From Acidobacteriota bacterium (lineage in GTDB: Bacteria; Acidobacteriota; Vicinamibacteria; Vicinamibacterales; UBA2999): DNA of 64,000 nt. This document shows, piece after piece, positions 1 through 8,624 of this stretch. A model generated the notes under the pieces. The model was not told the DNA's origin and did no database searches. It saw only the letters and a program-made list of their open reading frames with translations. The translations under genes were made by a program, and so were the position numbers. The DNA lies in the NCBI GenBank assembly GCA_021730945.1, contig JAKFYH010000013.1:124001-188000 (forward strand), read 5' to 3'. Positions within the stretch are counted from its first letter, which is position 1, and each line of letters begins with the position of its first letter.

Positions 1-2033
1 ATACCGACGAATACTCCTGTCGGCGATCCAACGAGCGATCGCGGATCGATCGCGGCGTGCTCAAGCGCCTCCCACGACACTTCGAGCAGCAGGCGCTGCT
101 GCGGGTCGAGCGCCAGCGCTTCGCGCGGCGAGATGCCGAAGAACCCGGCATCAAATCCCGTGATCTCGTTCAGGAAGGCGCCGAACGAGGCTCGCCGCCG
201 CACCAGCTCGTCACCAGTCGCCACATCGAGCGTTGGGTCCTCGCGATTCGCCGGGGTCGTGGTGACGGCGTTGAAGCCGTCACTCAGGCGATCCCAGAAC
301 GCTTCGGGCGTGTCCACGCCGCCGGGCAAGCGGCAGCCGATGCCCACCACCGCGATCGGCTCGCGATCGCGGCCGGCCACGGCGCGACGCGCCGCCGGAG
401 CATGGGCCGTGCCCGACTCGAGCTCGGCGACGGCCTGCGCCAGTTGCGCAATTGATGGATGGTCGAACGGCAGGGTCTGAGGCAGCGGCACCGCGGTTCG
501 GGTCGCCAGACGCTCGACCAGTTCGAGGCAGCCGATCGATCCCAGGCCGAGGTCGAAGAAACCGCGAGACGGATCGAGATCGCCGGCAGAGCTCACCTCG
601 AGCAACGACGCGACTGCCGCGGTCACGACCTCCAGCCACGGCCCGGCCGCGACCGGGACGACGGCAGGAGATTCTGGCGCAGGATCGAGCACCGGAACGG
701 CCGCCACCGTGGCACCGGAGACGGGGGCGGCGCCAAGGATCGGCGCCACCGCGTCCATCACCGCCGGTTGCAGCCGGCGCCAATCCAGGTCGTGCCCCAG
801 CACGAACAACTGCGCGAGCGCGGCACACAGTTGCGCCCGCAGGTCGCGGCCCTCGATATTGGTGGCGATGGTGGTGACGCCGGTTCCGCGCAGGGTGTCG
901 CGGACAAAGCCCGACAGCCGATCGCCGGCGCCGACCTCGACAAAGGTGGTGATGCCGTCGGCATGCAAGCGCTGCACGACTTCGCGAAAGCGCACTGGCG
1001 AACGCCACTGAGCGGCCAGGACGCCGCGAATGGCGTCGGGATCCGAGGGAAGGCGGTCGACCGTGGTCGCGCTCCACGCCGCCAATCGCGGCGCGCGAAT
1101 CGCCAGCTTCTGATAGTGCCGCCGCAGGGCGGTGTCTGACACCTGGAGCAGAGGCGTGTGCACGGGATGTTCGACTGCCGGCAGGCGGAACACCACTTCC
1201 CGGCGGGCGCGCGCGGCCTGCTCGACCTGTTCGAGCACGGACGTCTCGCCCCACACCACAATCTGCTGCGGACAATTGTCGAGCGACACGCACAACTGCG
1301 GCGGGTCGGCGTTCAAGAGCGGCTCGATGATCGGGCGCGAGGCCGCCGACAACGCCAGCATCCCGAGCGTCGATGCCTCGGGCGCCCGGGCCAATCCGGT
1401 TTCGCGCCGCAGGTCCCAGAGCAGCGTGACCAGCGTGGCGTAGTCGTCCACCATGCCCGCCGCCACCAGCACGGCGTTCTCGCCGAAGCTGTGACCGACC
1501 ATGGCGTCGCAGGCAAAGCCAAAGTCCTGCAGCAGGGCCCACATCGCCAGGTCGGCGAGCAACTGCGAGTCGAGCACCTCGGCCGCCGGCCCATTTGCCG
1601 CGGGAGGTCCGGCGCCGGCGCCACGGCCCGCGCGATCGCGAACCGGACGCAGCGTCTCGCTCCACACATCGACGGCGGGAAAGACGGCGCACAGGTCCTT
1701 GAGCAGCGCGGTTGGCCGTTGGCCGAGGCCGGGGAACAGGCAGGCAACACGGCTTGGCGCGAGCGCGGTCCCTGAGAACGTGGTGCCCGCGACGCTCAAC
1801 GCCCGCTCGGCGTCGCCGCTCTCCAGGTGTGACAGCGCGCGCGCCCTCCGCTGGTCAAACTCAGCCGTGGTGGTGGCGACAATGGCGAGGCGGTGCGGGG
1901 CCGGTGGCAGTCGCGCGCAAGACTCGGCCAGTGCCGGCAGATTGCCGCTCGCCGCCCCGCGCACGAGCGTGGCAAGGTCGGCAATGCTGCACGCAGAGAA
2001 TGCAAACAGGTGGCAACCGGCGAGGTCTGACAT
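1..2033 (-). CDS. Type I polyketide synthase, AT-ACP-KS (partial, runs off left edge)
   Basis: No stop is met before position 1, so the 3' part is missing. The protein opens with an acyltransferase: an LFPGLGQ motif near residue 100 and the nucleophile motif GHSFGE with Ser182. A carrier domain follows (DLGLGSIGC, phosphopantetheine Ser about 499), then a ketosynthase from about residue 553 ([13 protein letters not shown], later DPQQRLLLE). The window ends before the KS active-site Cys. Opening with AT rather than KS means its own KS partner must lie in another protein, so trans cooperation with the other synthases here is inferred. The ATG at 2033 has a TATAGT hexamer 10 nt upstream. It is transcribed divergently from the deoxysugar genes. 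Further modules beyond the edge cannot be seen. Confidence 0.88.
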   Translation of the reverse strand, partial: MSDLAGCHLFAFSACSIADLATLVRGAASGNLPALAESCARLPPAPHRLAIVATTTAEFDQRRARALSHLESGDAERALSVAGTTFSGTALAPSRVACLFPGLGQRPTALLKDLCAVFPAVDVWSETLRPVRDRAGRGAGAGPPAANGPAAEVLDSQLLADLAMWALLQDFGFACDAMVGHSFGENAVLVAAGMVDDYATLVTLLWDLRRETGLARAPEASTLGMLALSAASRPIIEPLLNADPPQLCVSLDNCPQQIVVWGETSVLEQVEQAARARREVVFRLPAVEHPVHTPLLQVSDTALRRHYQKLAIRAPRLAAWSATTVDRLPSDPDAIRGVLAAQWRSPVRFREVVQRLHADGITTFVEVGAGDRLSGFVRDTLRGTGVTTIATNIEGRDLRAQLCAALAQLFVLGHDLDWRRLQPAVMDAVAPILGAAPVSGATVAAVPVLDPAPESPAVVPVAAGPWLEVVTAAVASLLEVSSAGDLDPSRGFFDLGLGSIGCLELVERLATRTAVPLPQTLPFDHPSIAQLAQAVAELESGTAHAPAARRAVAGRDREPIAVVGIGCRLPGGVDTPEAFWDRLSDGFNAVTTTPANREDPTLDVATGDELVRRRASFGAFLNEITGFDAGFFGISPREALALDPQQRLLLEVSWEALEHAAIDPRSLVGSPTGVFVG

Positions 2034-2043
2034 CGAGGGCTGC

Positions 2044-2051
2044 ACTATACT
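2044..2051. promoter_or_regulatory. Overlapping back-to-back -10 elements
   Basis: TATACT on the plus strand (2046-2051) and TATAGT on the minus strand (2049-2044) overlap in the 65-nt gap between the divergent synthase and ketoisomerase genes. RNA polymerase could probably occupy only one direction at a time. No clear -35 was found on either side, so this rests on the hexamers and spacing alone. Confidence 0.4.
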
Positions 2052-2098
2052 ATCGCGCAGCGTCCATCCTCGACGGGCGCCGCGCGCAGAGATCATTC

Positions 2099-2536
2099 AT
2101 GTCGTCATCACCACAGCCCGCTTCGAGCCGCGCCGGAGACTTGAACGCCGTGCGCTGGGTCGAGTTTGCCAGCCACGCCGACGTCCGCGGCACGCTCACG
2201 GCGATCGAGGGCGGCCAGGATGTGCCGTTCGACATCAAGCGCATCTACTTCGTGCATGACGTGCAGGCCGAACGCGGCGGCCACGCGCACCGCGACACCC
2301 ACCAGGTGGTCACCGCGGTCTCGGGCCGCTGCGAGCTGACGCTGTCGGACGGCGAGCGCGAAGTCTCCTTTGTCCTTGACGACCTGCGGCGGGGCATCTA
2401 CATCGGGCCCATGCTGTTCATTCGCACCGCCAATTTTTCGCCTGGCACGGTGCTGGTGTCGATGGCCAGCAGCCACTACGACAAGGCGCGCTCGCTGCGA
2501 TCGTGGCCCGAGTACCTGGAGGCGATTCGCCCGTGA
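2099..2536 (+). CDS. dTDP-4-oxo-6-deoxy-glucose 3,4-ketoisomerase family cupin (FdtA/QdtA-like)
   Basis: A 145-residue single-domain cupin. The family block is clear: GTLTAIE, then VPFDIKRIYF, the metal/active-site stretch RGGHAHRDTHQ, and later RRGIYIGPM. Family members move the keto group from C4 to C3 of a dTDP-6-deoxysugar in the cytoplasm. ATG 2099 was chosen because the reading frame upstream runs antisense to the synthase and lacks family similarity. It overlaps the next gene by four bases (GTGA), pointing to translational coupling. With the dehydratase and reductase downstream it fits synthesis of a dideoxysugar donor. A lipopolysaccharide sugar role is the alternative, but the polyketide context argues against it. 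Confidence 0.85.
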   Translation: MSSSPQPASSRAGDLNAVRWVEFASHADVRGTLTAIEGGQDVPFDIKRIYFVHDVQAERGGHAHRDTHQVVTAVSGRCELTLSDGEREVSFVLDDLRRGIYIGPMLFIRTANFSPGTVLVSMASSHYDKARSLRSWPEYLEAIRP

Positions 2537-4011
2537 GCCCGTTCTCCGACGCCGACGCCAAGGCCGCTGACGGCTACCTGCGATCGGCGATCGCCACCGA
2601 CGGCCATCACCGCACCATGGCGGAGGTGGAGGCGTGGTTTGCCGGGCAGCGCCGCGAGTTGCACATGGCGGTCAGGCAGGTGCCGTTTGCCGAGCTGTCG
2701 GGCTGGGCGTTCAGCGGACCTCCGGTCAGCCTGTCGCATGCCTCCGGCAAGTTCTTCTCGGTGGAGGGCATCCGCGTTCACACCGACGCCGGCCCGTTGC
2801 CGACCTGGGATCAACCGATCCTCCATCAACCCGAAGTCGGCATCCTCGGCATCATCACCTGCGTGTTCGGCGGCGTCCGCCACTTCCTGATGCAGGCCAA
2901 GGTGGAACCGGGCAACATCGACGCCGTGCAGTTGTCGCCGACGGTGCAAGCCACCCGCAGCAACTACACGCGGGTCCACGGTGGATCGGCGCCGCCCTAC
3001 CTCGAGTACTTTCGCGACCGCTCGCGGTCGCGCGTACTGGTCGACGAGCTGCAGAGCGAGCAGGGCGCCCGTTACCTGCAGAAGCAGAACCGCAACATGA
3101 TCGTCGAGGTCGACGAGGAGCTGGCGGTCGGCGAGCGTTTCTGCTGGATGACGCTGGCCCAGATCAAGCAACTGCTGAAGCGCGACAACGCGGTCAACAT
3201 GGACACCCGCACCGTGCTGGCGTGCCTGCCACTGCTCGGCCGCGGTCCGCAGGCCCTCGACAGCCGCGAGATCGACGGCCCACCGCTCTTGATCGGCGAC
3301 CTGCAACTCGGCGGCTTCGCCCGCGAATTGCTGACCTCGGCGGTCGACGGCCATCGGCCGCTGCATCCGCTCCGCGAGCTCATGCAGTGGCTCACCGACC
3401 TGCGGGCCACCCACGAACTGCGGATCGAACGGCAATCGCTCACCGAGCTGTCCGGCTGGACGGTCACCGACACCAGCATCAGTCACCCGGCAGGCCGGCA
3501 CTTCTCGGTGATCGGCGTCGATGTCGAATCCGGCGTGCGCGAAGTCCGGCGCTGGCAGCAGCCGCTGGTGGCGCACCACGGCCTCGGCCTGAACGGCTTT
3601 CTGCTGCAACGCCGCAACGGCGTGCTGCACTTCCTGGTGCGGGCGTGCATGTATCCCGGCAACCGCCAGTTGTTTGAATTGGGCTCGACGGTGTCACGGT
3701 CGAACGCCGACGCGCATCTCGATACGCCCGGCGCACCGCCGTTCCTCAACCTGATTCACCACGCGCCGGCAGAGTGGGTGCGCTACCACGCGATTCAATC
3801 GGAAGAGGGCGGCCGTTTCTACCAGTACCAAAACCGCTACCGCATCGTCGAGGCGCCCGAGGGGTGGCCGATTGAAGACAGCCCGCGACACCGCTGGATG
3901 ACGCTGGGCCAGATTGAGCAGTTGCTCCACCACGGCTATTTCAACGTCGAGGCGCGCAACCTGCTGGCCTGTCTCGACCTGTGCGACGGGGGCCAGGGCT
4001 GGAGGCATTAA
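2533..4011 (+). CDS. NDP-hexose 2,3-dehydratase (EvaA/TylX3-type)
   Basis: 492 residues built from two homologous halves, about 25-245 and 265-490. Each half carries a LSGW element, a KFFSVEGI or HFSVIGV element, a YPGN-like or VEPGN element, an ARYLQKQNR or GRFYQYQNR element and a closing WMTLAQI or WMTLGQI element. The duplicated layout is typical of NDP-hexose 2,3-dehydratases, which start C2 deoxygenation of dTDP-4-oxo-6-deoxyglucose. GTG 2533 is preferred over GTG 2503 because GGAGG sits at 2518-2522 and the start overlaps the upstream stop as GTGA. It sits between the ketoisomerase and the reductase in a tight operon. Confidence 0.87.
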   Translation: MSPFSDADAKAADGYLRSAIATDGHHRTMAEVEAWFAGQRRELHMAVRQVPFAELSGWAFSGPPVSLSHASGKFFSVEGIRVHTDAGPLPTWDQPILHQPEVGILGIITCVFGGVRHFLMQAKVEPGNIDAVQLSPTVQATRSNYTRVHGGSAPPYLEYFRDRSRSRVLVDELQSEQGARYLQKQNRNMIVEVDEELAVGERFCWMTLAQIKQLLKRDNAVNMDTRTVLACLPLLGRGPQALDSREIDGPPLLIGDLQLGGFARELLTSAVDGHRPLHPLRELMQWLTDLRATHELRIERQSLTELSGWTVTDTSISHPAGRHFSVIGVDVESGVREVRRWQQPLVAHHGLGLNGFLLQRRNGVLHFLVRACMYPGNRQLFELGSTVSRSNADAHLDTPGAPPFLNLIHHAPAEWVRYHAIQSEEGGRFYQYQNRYRIVEAPEGWPIEDSPRHRWMTLGQIEQLLHHGYFNVEARNLLACLDLCDGGQGWRH

Positions 4012-4940
4012 TCCTGGGCTGGTCGTCGATTGCCAGGCGCCGTGTGCTGCCGGCCCTGGCCAGTAACGGCGCGGCCCGCATCGATGTCGCCTCCCTGACC
4101 CACGACGTGGTGTTGCCAGACGGGGTCCTGGGATCGGTCTATCGGTCGTACGACGAGGCCCTCGACCGATCGACGGCGCCGCTGGTCTACGTTTCCTCCC
4201 GCAACCACGATCATCTCCACCTGGTGCTGCGGGCACTGGCCTCGGGCCGGCACGTGGTGGTCGACAAGCCCGCGGCCCTGGCCGTGGCCGAGGTCGAACA
4301 GATGGTGGCGGCCGCGGCGCGCGCCGGCCGGTTGATTGCCGAGGCGACGGTGTGGTCGTGGCATCCGCAGATTCAGCAGCTGGTGCAGTTGACCGCCGAG
4401 GCCGGGCCGCTGGCCAGCGTGGTGGCGCTATTCAGTTTCCCGGTGATGCCCGCCGACAACTTCCGGATGCAGGCGTCGGCCGGCGGCGGCATGCTCTGGG
4501 ACCTGGGGCCGTACGCGGTGTCGGCGTCGCGGGTGTTCTTTGGTGAATCACCGGTCGAGGTGGCCGCTCATGCGCATCGGGCGGAGGGGGCGGCGGTCGA
4601 TACCGCGTTCGACGTGATGATGCGCTACGCCAGCGGCAGCAGCCTGATGGGGCGCTTCGGCATGCACACGGCCTATGTCAATCGGCTCACGCTGGTCGGC
4701 ACCGCGTTCGAGGCCACGCTCGATCGCGCGTTTACCTCGGCACCCGATCAGCCGGCAGCCATTGTCGGCCAGCGGCACCAGGCGCCGCTCGCGATCACGG
4801 TTCCGGCGGCTGATGCTTTCGGGTGTTTCCTGGCCGCCGTCGTGGAGGCGATCGAGGACGGCCGGCCCGATGCCTTCGCGACGGTGATGCTAGCCGACGC
4901 GGCTGCCCTGCACGAGCTCCGGCGCGCGGCCGGTGTCTGA
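3981..4940 (+). CDS. Gfo/Idh/MocA family oxidoreductase, probable NDP-hexose 3-ketoreductase
   Basis: The Rossmann start (ALILGWSSIARRRVLPAL) and the DKPAALAVAEVE motif with its catalytic-type Lys mark the Gfo/Idh/MocA family. A GGGMLWDLGPYAV segment begins the second half. In deoxysugar operons this family reduces the 3-keto group left by 2,3-dehydratase, and the neighbours support that job. The start is uncertain: GTG 3981 overlaps the dehydratase by 31 nt, while GGAGG at 4001-4005 would better serve a non-ATG start near CTG 4014. The 3' end overlaps the convergent radical SAM gene by 51 nt. Confidence 0.8.
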   Translation: MRRGPGLEALILGWSSIARRRVLPALASNGAARIDVASLTHDVVLPDGVLGSVYRSYDEALDRSTAPLVYVSSRNHDHLHLVLRALASGRHVVVDKPAALAVAEVEQMVAAAARAGRLIAEATVWSWHPQIQQLVQLTAEAGPLASVVALFSFPVMPADNFRMQASAGGGMLWDLGPYAVSASRVFFGESPVEVAAHAHRAEGAAVDTAFDVMMRYASGSSLMGRFGMHTAYVNRLTLVGTAFEATLDRAFTSAPDQPAAIVGQRHQAPLAITVPAADAFGCFLAAVVEAIEDGRPDAFATVMLADAAALHELRRAAGV

Positions 4941-6500
4941 CACCGTCGAGACCCCCAGCGATTCCAGTTCGGCGAGCAGGCCGCGGCACCGGGCCGCGGC
5001 GGCCTCATCCTGCCCGAGATCCTTGACGAGATAGGCCAGCCGCTCGAGCGCCTTCTCGAGGCGCAGGTTGGCGGGTTGGCTGATGCCGGGCATGAACGGG
5101 CGCATGAACGCGGGCTGCCACAAGTCGTGGACGGCGCGGTCGCTCTGCCACCGCGCGGCGAGCAGCGTCTCCGAGCGAAGGCGCTGGGCGGTGAACGAAT
5201 CCATGCCGTTGTGCTTCCAGGTCCAGGGATTGGTGACGTCGAGGTCGAACAGCGGCGCGTCATCCCACACTGGCATGGTCTCGTCGCTGAACATGAAGAA
5301 GTGGACGTTGAAGAGCCCCTCGTACTGCTTGACCAGGAAGTCGTGGGTGAGCTGGTAATCGTCTGGGGTCTCGCCCGGATAGCCGGCCATGAACGAGGCG
5401 CGGACCTCGATGCTGGAGCCGCGCAGGGCCTCGACCGCCCGGTAGTTCTGCGCGAGCGTCACCTTCTTGTCCATGTTCTTGAGCGCGGTCGCGTTCATGG
5501 CTTCGAAGCCGATGAACAGGCGCCGGCAGCGGGCGGCTTCGAGTTGCTGGACCACCTCGCGGGTCCCGAGGGTGTTGGCGCGCGAGTAGCCCTCCCACGG
5601 CACGCCAAGCGCCGGCAGCAGCTCAAGCAGGCGCTTGAAGCGCGGCGGCGGAATGGTGAAAGTGGAATCGTAGGCGCGAATCAGCTCGGCGCCGTTGTCC
5701 TCGGCATAGCGCGACCAATCGGCGACGATCTTCTCCGCCGACTTGTAGCGCCACTGGGGCGACGCCGCCGGGAACGAACAGAACTTGCAGGTGAAGGGAC
5801 ACCCGCGCATCGACTCGTAGGGCACCATCTGCTGGCGGCCCTTGAAGACCGGTGACGGGTGAGCCTCGATGTCGATGTACTGCACGGGCGGCGCCTGGAT
5901 GTGGCCCTGCTCGTCGCGCCACGTCAGGTTCGGCACCTTTGACAGGTCGCGGTCGCCGCCGAGGGCGGCCAGCAGCGCCGGCAACCCGGCTTCGGCGTCG
6001 CCGCGCACGATGAAGTCGACATCGGGATGCGCGGTCAGGATTTGCGCGTACTTCAGGTTGCTGTATTGCCCGCCCATTACCAGCGTGGCCGACGGGTAGC
6101 GATCGCGAATCCAGCGCACCGCCTTGGCCAGCGAGGCGACGTCCCACACGAAGGTGGTCGACAGCCCGATCACGTCGAAGCGGCCCGGTGGCGGTTCGGC
6201 GTTGCCATGCCAGATGGCGTCGATGCTGAGCCACTCGTACTCGATGTCGTGCGCCTCGAGAATCGATCGCACGGTGGCGGTCGGCAGGTGGGGCGCGGTG
6301 CCCAACCACGGCCGCAGTAGCGGCGTGCCATGCTCACCGCCAATCCTGAACTGGCGAAGGTCAACCGGCCGCCCGGCCATGCGGGCGTAGGCGCTCGACA
6401 CGCCGGGCGCGATCTTCTCCTCGAGCAAGGTGCCTTCAAGGGCGTGGGTGTTCAGGAAGGAGGGCCCAAGACCGGAAATCAGAAGTACCCGCAGCGACAT
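4890..6500 (-). CDS. B12-binding-domain radical SAM protein
   Basis: 536 residues. The N-terminal 180 or so look like the cobalamin-binding Rossmann fold (VIGLSTTFVWD, LVMGGQYSN, DFIVRGDAE). The radical SAM core follows with the CxxxCxxC cluster motif at Cys234, Cys238 and Cys241 in GCPFTCKFCSFP. Such enzymes often methylate unactivated carbons or rearrange skeletons in natural-product pathways. The C-terminal 100 residues are helical. It overlaps the convergent reductase gene by 51 nt. The substrate cannot be told from sequence; a tailoring step on the polyketide or sugar is inferred from context. Confidence 0.82.
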   Translation of the reverse strand: MSLRVLLISGLGPSFLNTHALEGTLLEEKIAPGVSSAYARMAGRPVDLRQFRIGGEHGTPLLRPWLGTAPHLPTATVRSILEAHDIEYEWLSIDAIWHGNAEPPPGRFDVIGLSTTFVWDVASLAKAVRWIRDRYPSATLVMGGQYSNLKYAQILTAHPDVDFIVRGDAEAGLPALLAALGGDRDLSKVPNLTWRDEQGHIQAPPVQYIDIEAHPSPVFKGRQQMVPYESMRGCPFTCKFCSFPAASPQWRYKSAEKIVADWSRYAEDNGAELIRAYDSTFTIPPPRFKRLLELLPALGVPWEGYSRANTLGTREVVQQLEAARCRRLFIGFEAMNATALKNMDKKVTLAQNYRAVEALRGSSIEVRASFMAGYPGETPDDYQLTHDFLVKQYEGLFNVHFFMFSDETMPVWDDAPLFDLDVTNPWTWKHNGMDSFTAQRLRSETLLAARWQSDRAVHDLWQPAFMRPFMPGISQPANLRLEKALERLAYLVKDLGQDEAAAARCRGLLAELESLGVSTVSDTGRAPELVQGSRVG

Positions 6501-6522
6501 GATGTTGGCCGCGAGAATACCA

Positions 6523-7665
6523 CTAACGCGCGGATGGCGCGCCGTGCAGCAACCGCTCGTACAACGCCAGCCATTGGTCGCGCTCGCGCTGGCGGCTCAT
6601 CCGTGCGGCCAGGGCAAGCCCGCCTGCCGACAGCCGCTCGGCCAGCTGATGGTCGGTCAGAACGCGGGCGATCGCCGCGCCCATTTGATCGCGCTCGCCG
6701 TGCGGCACCAGCAGCGCCGATTCACCATCGACCAGCACTTCGCGCATGCCGCCCACCGCCGTCGCCACAATCGGCACTCCCCGTGCGGCGGCTTCAAGCA
6801 CGGCATTGGCGCCACCTTCGCTGGCCGACGGCTGCACGTAGACATGCATCGCGGCCAGGTGACGGCCAATCGCCGAGGGCTCGAACTGGCCGGTCACGAT
6901 CGTCTCGTCAGAGAGGCCCAGTTCCCCGATCAGCGTGCGCGACCACGACTCCTCATCCGCATCGCTGAAGAACCCTCCCAGGTACAACGCTCGGCGGCGT
7001 TCGCGTGGCACGGTGGCGTAGGCGCGGATCAGCAGCGGCACATCCTTCACCGCGCGGAACTCGCCGATCGTGCCAACGATGCCGCGGCGGGTGTCACTCA
7101 GTGACCAGGCTGGTTCACCGGCCGGCGGATCGGCCACGCCGTTGCGGATCACCGAGCTGCGGCCGGCCACCGGCACTTCTTCGGCTGCGCGCGCGAGGCA
7201 GGTGTCGTTGACCGAGGTAATCCAGGTCACCGACCGAAGCGTCGCCAGCAGCACGGTGCGCACCACTGGCTGCTCGAGCAGCACCATGGCGTCGCTGCCG
7301 CGCAGGCTGGCAATTGACGGCCGGCGGCCGCGCATGGCGGCGTACACGCACGCAACAGCGGCCGTGAGAAAGAAACCGTGGAACAGGGCGAAGCCGTGGC
7401 GGTCGTCCAGTCCACGCATGGCCTGCCGCAAAGCGAACTGCGCCGGTGATGACGAGGGGTCGGCCTGGTAGACGCGGTGCACGGTGACGGCGCCGTCGTG
7501 GCCGGTCTCCACTTCTCCAACACCGTGCGGCCGTTCGATCGCCACCACGACGTGGACGTCGTAGTGCTCGGACAGGTCACGGGCCAACCGCTGCGCGGCG
7601 GCCGCCACTCCGCCGGGCTGAGGCGGATAGGTTGACGTGCTCAGGCAGATGGCAGGGCGGCTCAT
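6523..7665 (-). CDS. GT4-family glycosyltransferase
   Basis: 380 residues with the two-Rossmann GT-B layout. The N-terminus (SRPAICLSTSTYPPQPGGVA) has the Gly-rich loop for the acceptor side. The C-terminal half has the glycogen-phosphorylase/GT1_C signature: VGTIGEFRAVKD, then QPSASEGGANAVLEAAARGVP with the sugar-nucleotide-binding Glu. ATG 7665 was chosen over an upstream GTG because family similarity begins there; the extension is an Arg-rich antisense shadow. It lies 16 nt behind the GINT1-like gene and probably shares its transcript. Donor and acceptor are unknown; the deoxysugar made nearby is one possibility. Confidence 0.85.
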   Translation of the reverse strand: MSRPAICLSTSTYPPQPGGVAAAAQRLARDLSEHYDVHVVVAIERPHGVGEVETGHDGAVTVHRVYQADPSSSPAQFALRQAMRGLDDRHGFALFHGFFLTAAVACVYAAMRGRRPSIASLRGSDAMVLLEQPVVRTVLLATLRSVTWITSVNDTCLARAAEEVPVAGRSSVIRNGVADPPAGEPAWSLSDTRRGIVGTIGEFRAVKDVPLLIRAYATVPRERRRALYLGGFFSDADEESWSRTLIGELGLSDETIVTGQFEPSAIGRHLAAMHVYVQPSASEGGANAVLEAAARGVPIVATAVGGMREVLVDGESALLVPHGERDQMGAAIARVLTDHQLAERLSAGGLALAARMSRQRERDQWLALYERLLHGAPSAR

Positions 7666-7681
7666 CGTGGCACCATCACGA

Positions 7682-8554
7682 TCACGATCCCGAGGTCTCC
7701 GGCTGATGCCGGGTCGGCGACGCGCCGTCCACGACAGCCAGCCACGACCCGTCGGCGCGCTGGACGGCGTCGATATGGTGCATGCCAACGGCGTTCCACC
7801 CCGAGCGGCTGGCGCGCAGGATCGGACTGGACGGCCGCTCGCGTTCTTGGTAGCGCGACTCGGTCAACGCCAGCACATCAAACGCGCGCAGGCTGTGGCC
7901 ATAGGTGGGCCAGCCGTCCTGGGCGAACCGCACGAGCTGCCCTGCATCGATCAGCATGCGGCCCCCGGGCCTGGTTCGCGACCGATTGCCGGGCCACAGC
8001 GGACTGGCCGGATGCGGCTGCCAGGGTCCCTCGAGTTCGCGGCTCGAGAACAGGCACAGTTCGTCGAGGCCGCGTTGCGCGAACAGCCACCATCGATCGT
8101 CGTGACGGGTCACGGTCGCATCGGCGAATGGTCCGGTGGCCAGCGTGGCGATGCGGCGCCAGCCCTTGGGAAAATCCTCGGCGACATACAGGTAGATGCC
8201 GTGGTCACGCCGTGACTCCGGAATCATGAACACCTGGCCGTTGGCGGCGAAGACGTGGGGGTACGACAGGTGAAACGGTTCACGCAGCACCGACTCGCGA
8301 TACGTCCAGGTGAGGCCGGCGTCGCTGCTGGTGGCGTAGGCGATCTCGCCGCGGCCGGTCGCCGCGTTCCACACCTCGCAGAACAGGTACCAGCGGCCTT
8401 CGATGATGATCAAGAACGGATCGGCGATGGCGCGGGCCGGCAGGTCGGTGACATCGGCCGCCATCAGCGCCGGGCGCGCGCCGGTGTGAGCCGGAGCCAG
8501 CTCGGCCAGCGAGGCGCCGACATAGACATCAATGGACCATTGGAGTTGCCACAC
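7682..8554 (-). CDS. GINT1 N-terminal-like beta-propeller protein
   Basis: 290 residues with propeller-like repeats: ADPFLIIIEGRWYLFCEVW, then EIAYATSSDAGLTW, LSYPHVFAANGQVFMIPES and IATLATGPFADATV. This resembles the N-terminal domain found in plant glucosamine inositolphosphorylceramide transferases and in bacterial proteins of polysaccharide and natural-product loci. The domain looks like a GH43-type propeller but lacks an obvious hydrolase context. The GTG start at 8554 overlaps the region upstream of the divergent radical SAM gene. It probably forms a transcription unit with the GT4 gene. A sugar-transfer or sugar-binding role is inferred. Confidence 0.7.
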   Translation of the reverse strand: MWQLQWSIDVYVGASLAELAPAHTGARPALMAADVTDLPARAIADPFLIIIEGRWYLFCEVWNAATGRGEIAYATSSDAGLTWTYRESVLREPFHLSYPHVFAANGQVFMIPESRRDHGIYLYVAEDFPKGWRRIATLATGPFADATVTRHDDRWWLFAQRGLDELCLFSSRELEGPWQPHPASPLWPGNRSRTRPGGRMLIDAGQLVRFAQDGWPTYGHSLRAFDVLALTESRYQERERPSSPILRASRSGWNAVGMHHIDAVQRADGSWLAVVDGASPTRHQPETSGS

Positions 8555-8580
8555 GTCTCGAATCTGCGGAGCAGCGACTG

Positions 8581-8586
8581 TATACT
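8581..8586 (+). promoter_or_regulatory. -10 hexamer TATACT for the twitch radical SAM operon
   Basis: TATACT lies 38 nt before the chosen TTG start of the radical SAM gene, in the divergent gap after the GINT1-like gene. No convincing -35 at 16-18 nt spacing was found, so confidence is low. Confidence 0.35.
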
Positions 8587-8624
8587 GCGATCACGATGAC
8601 GCGCAACGCATTCCGGAGACCGCG

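Noticed and set aside
280-1692. Long minus-strand frame of 470 codons in the left synthase
   Set aside because: It is Arg-rich and lacks family motifs; the other minus frame gives a clean AT-ACP-KS protein with catalytic motifs.
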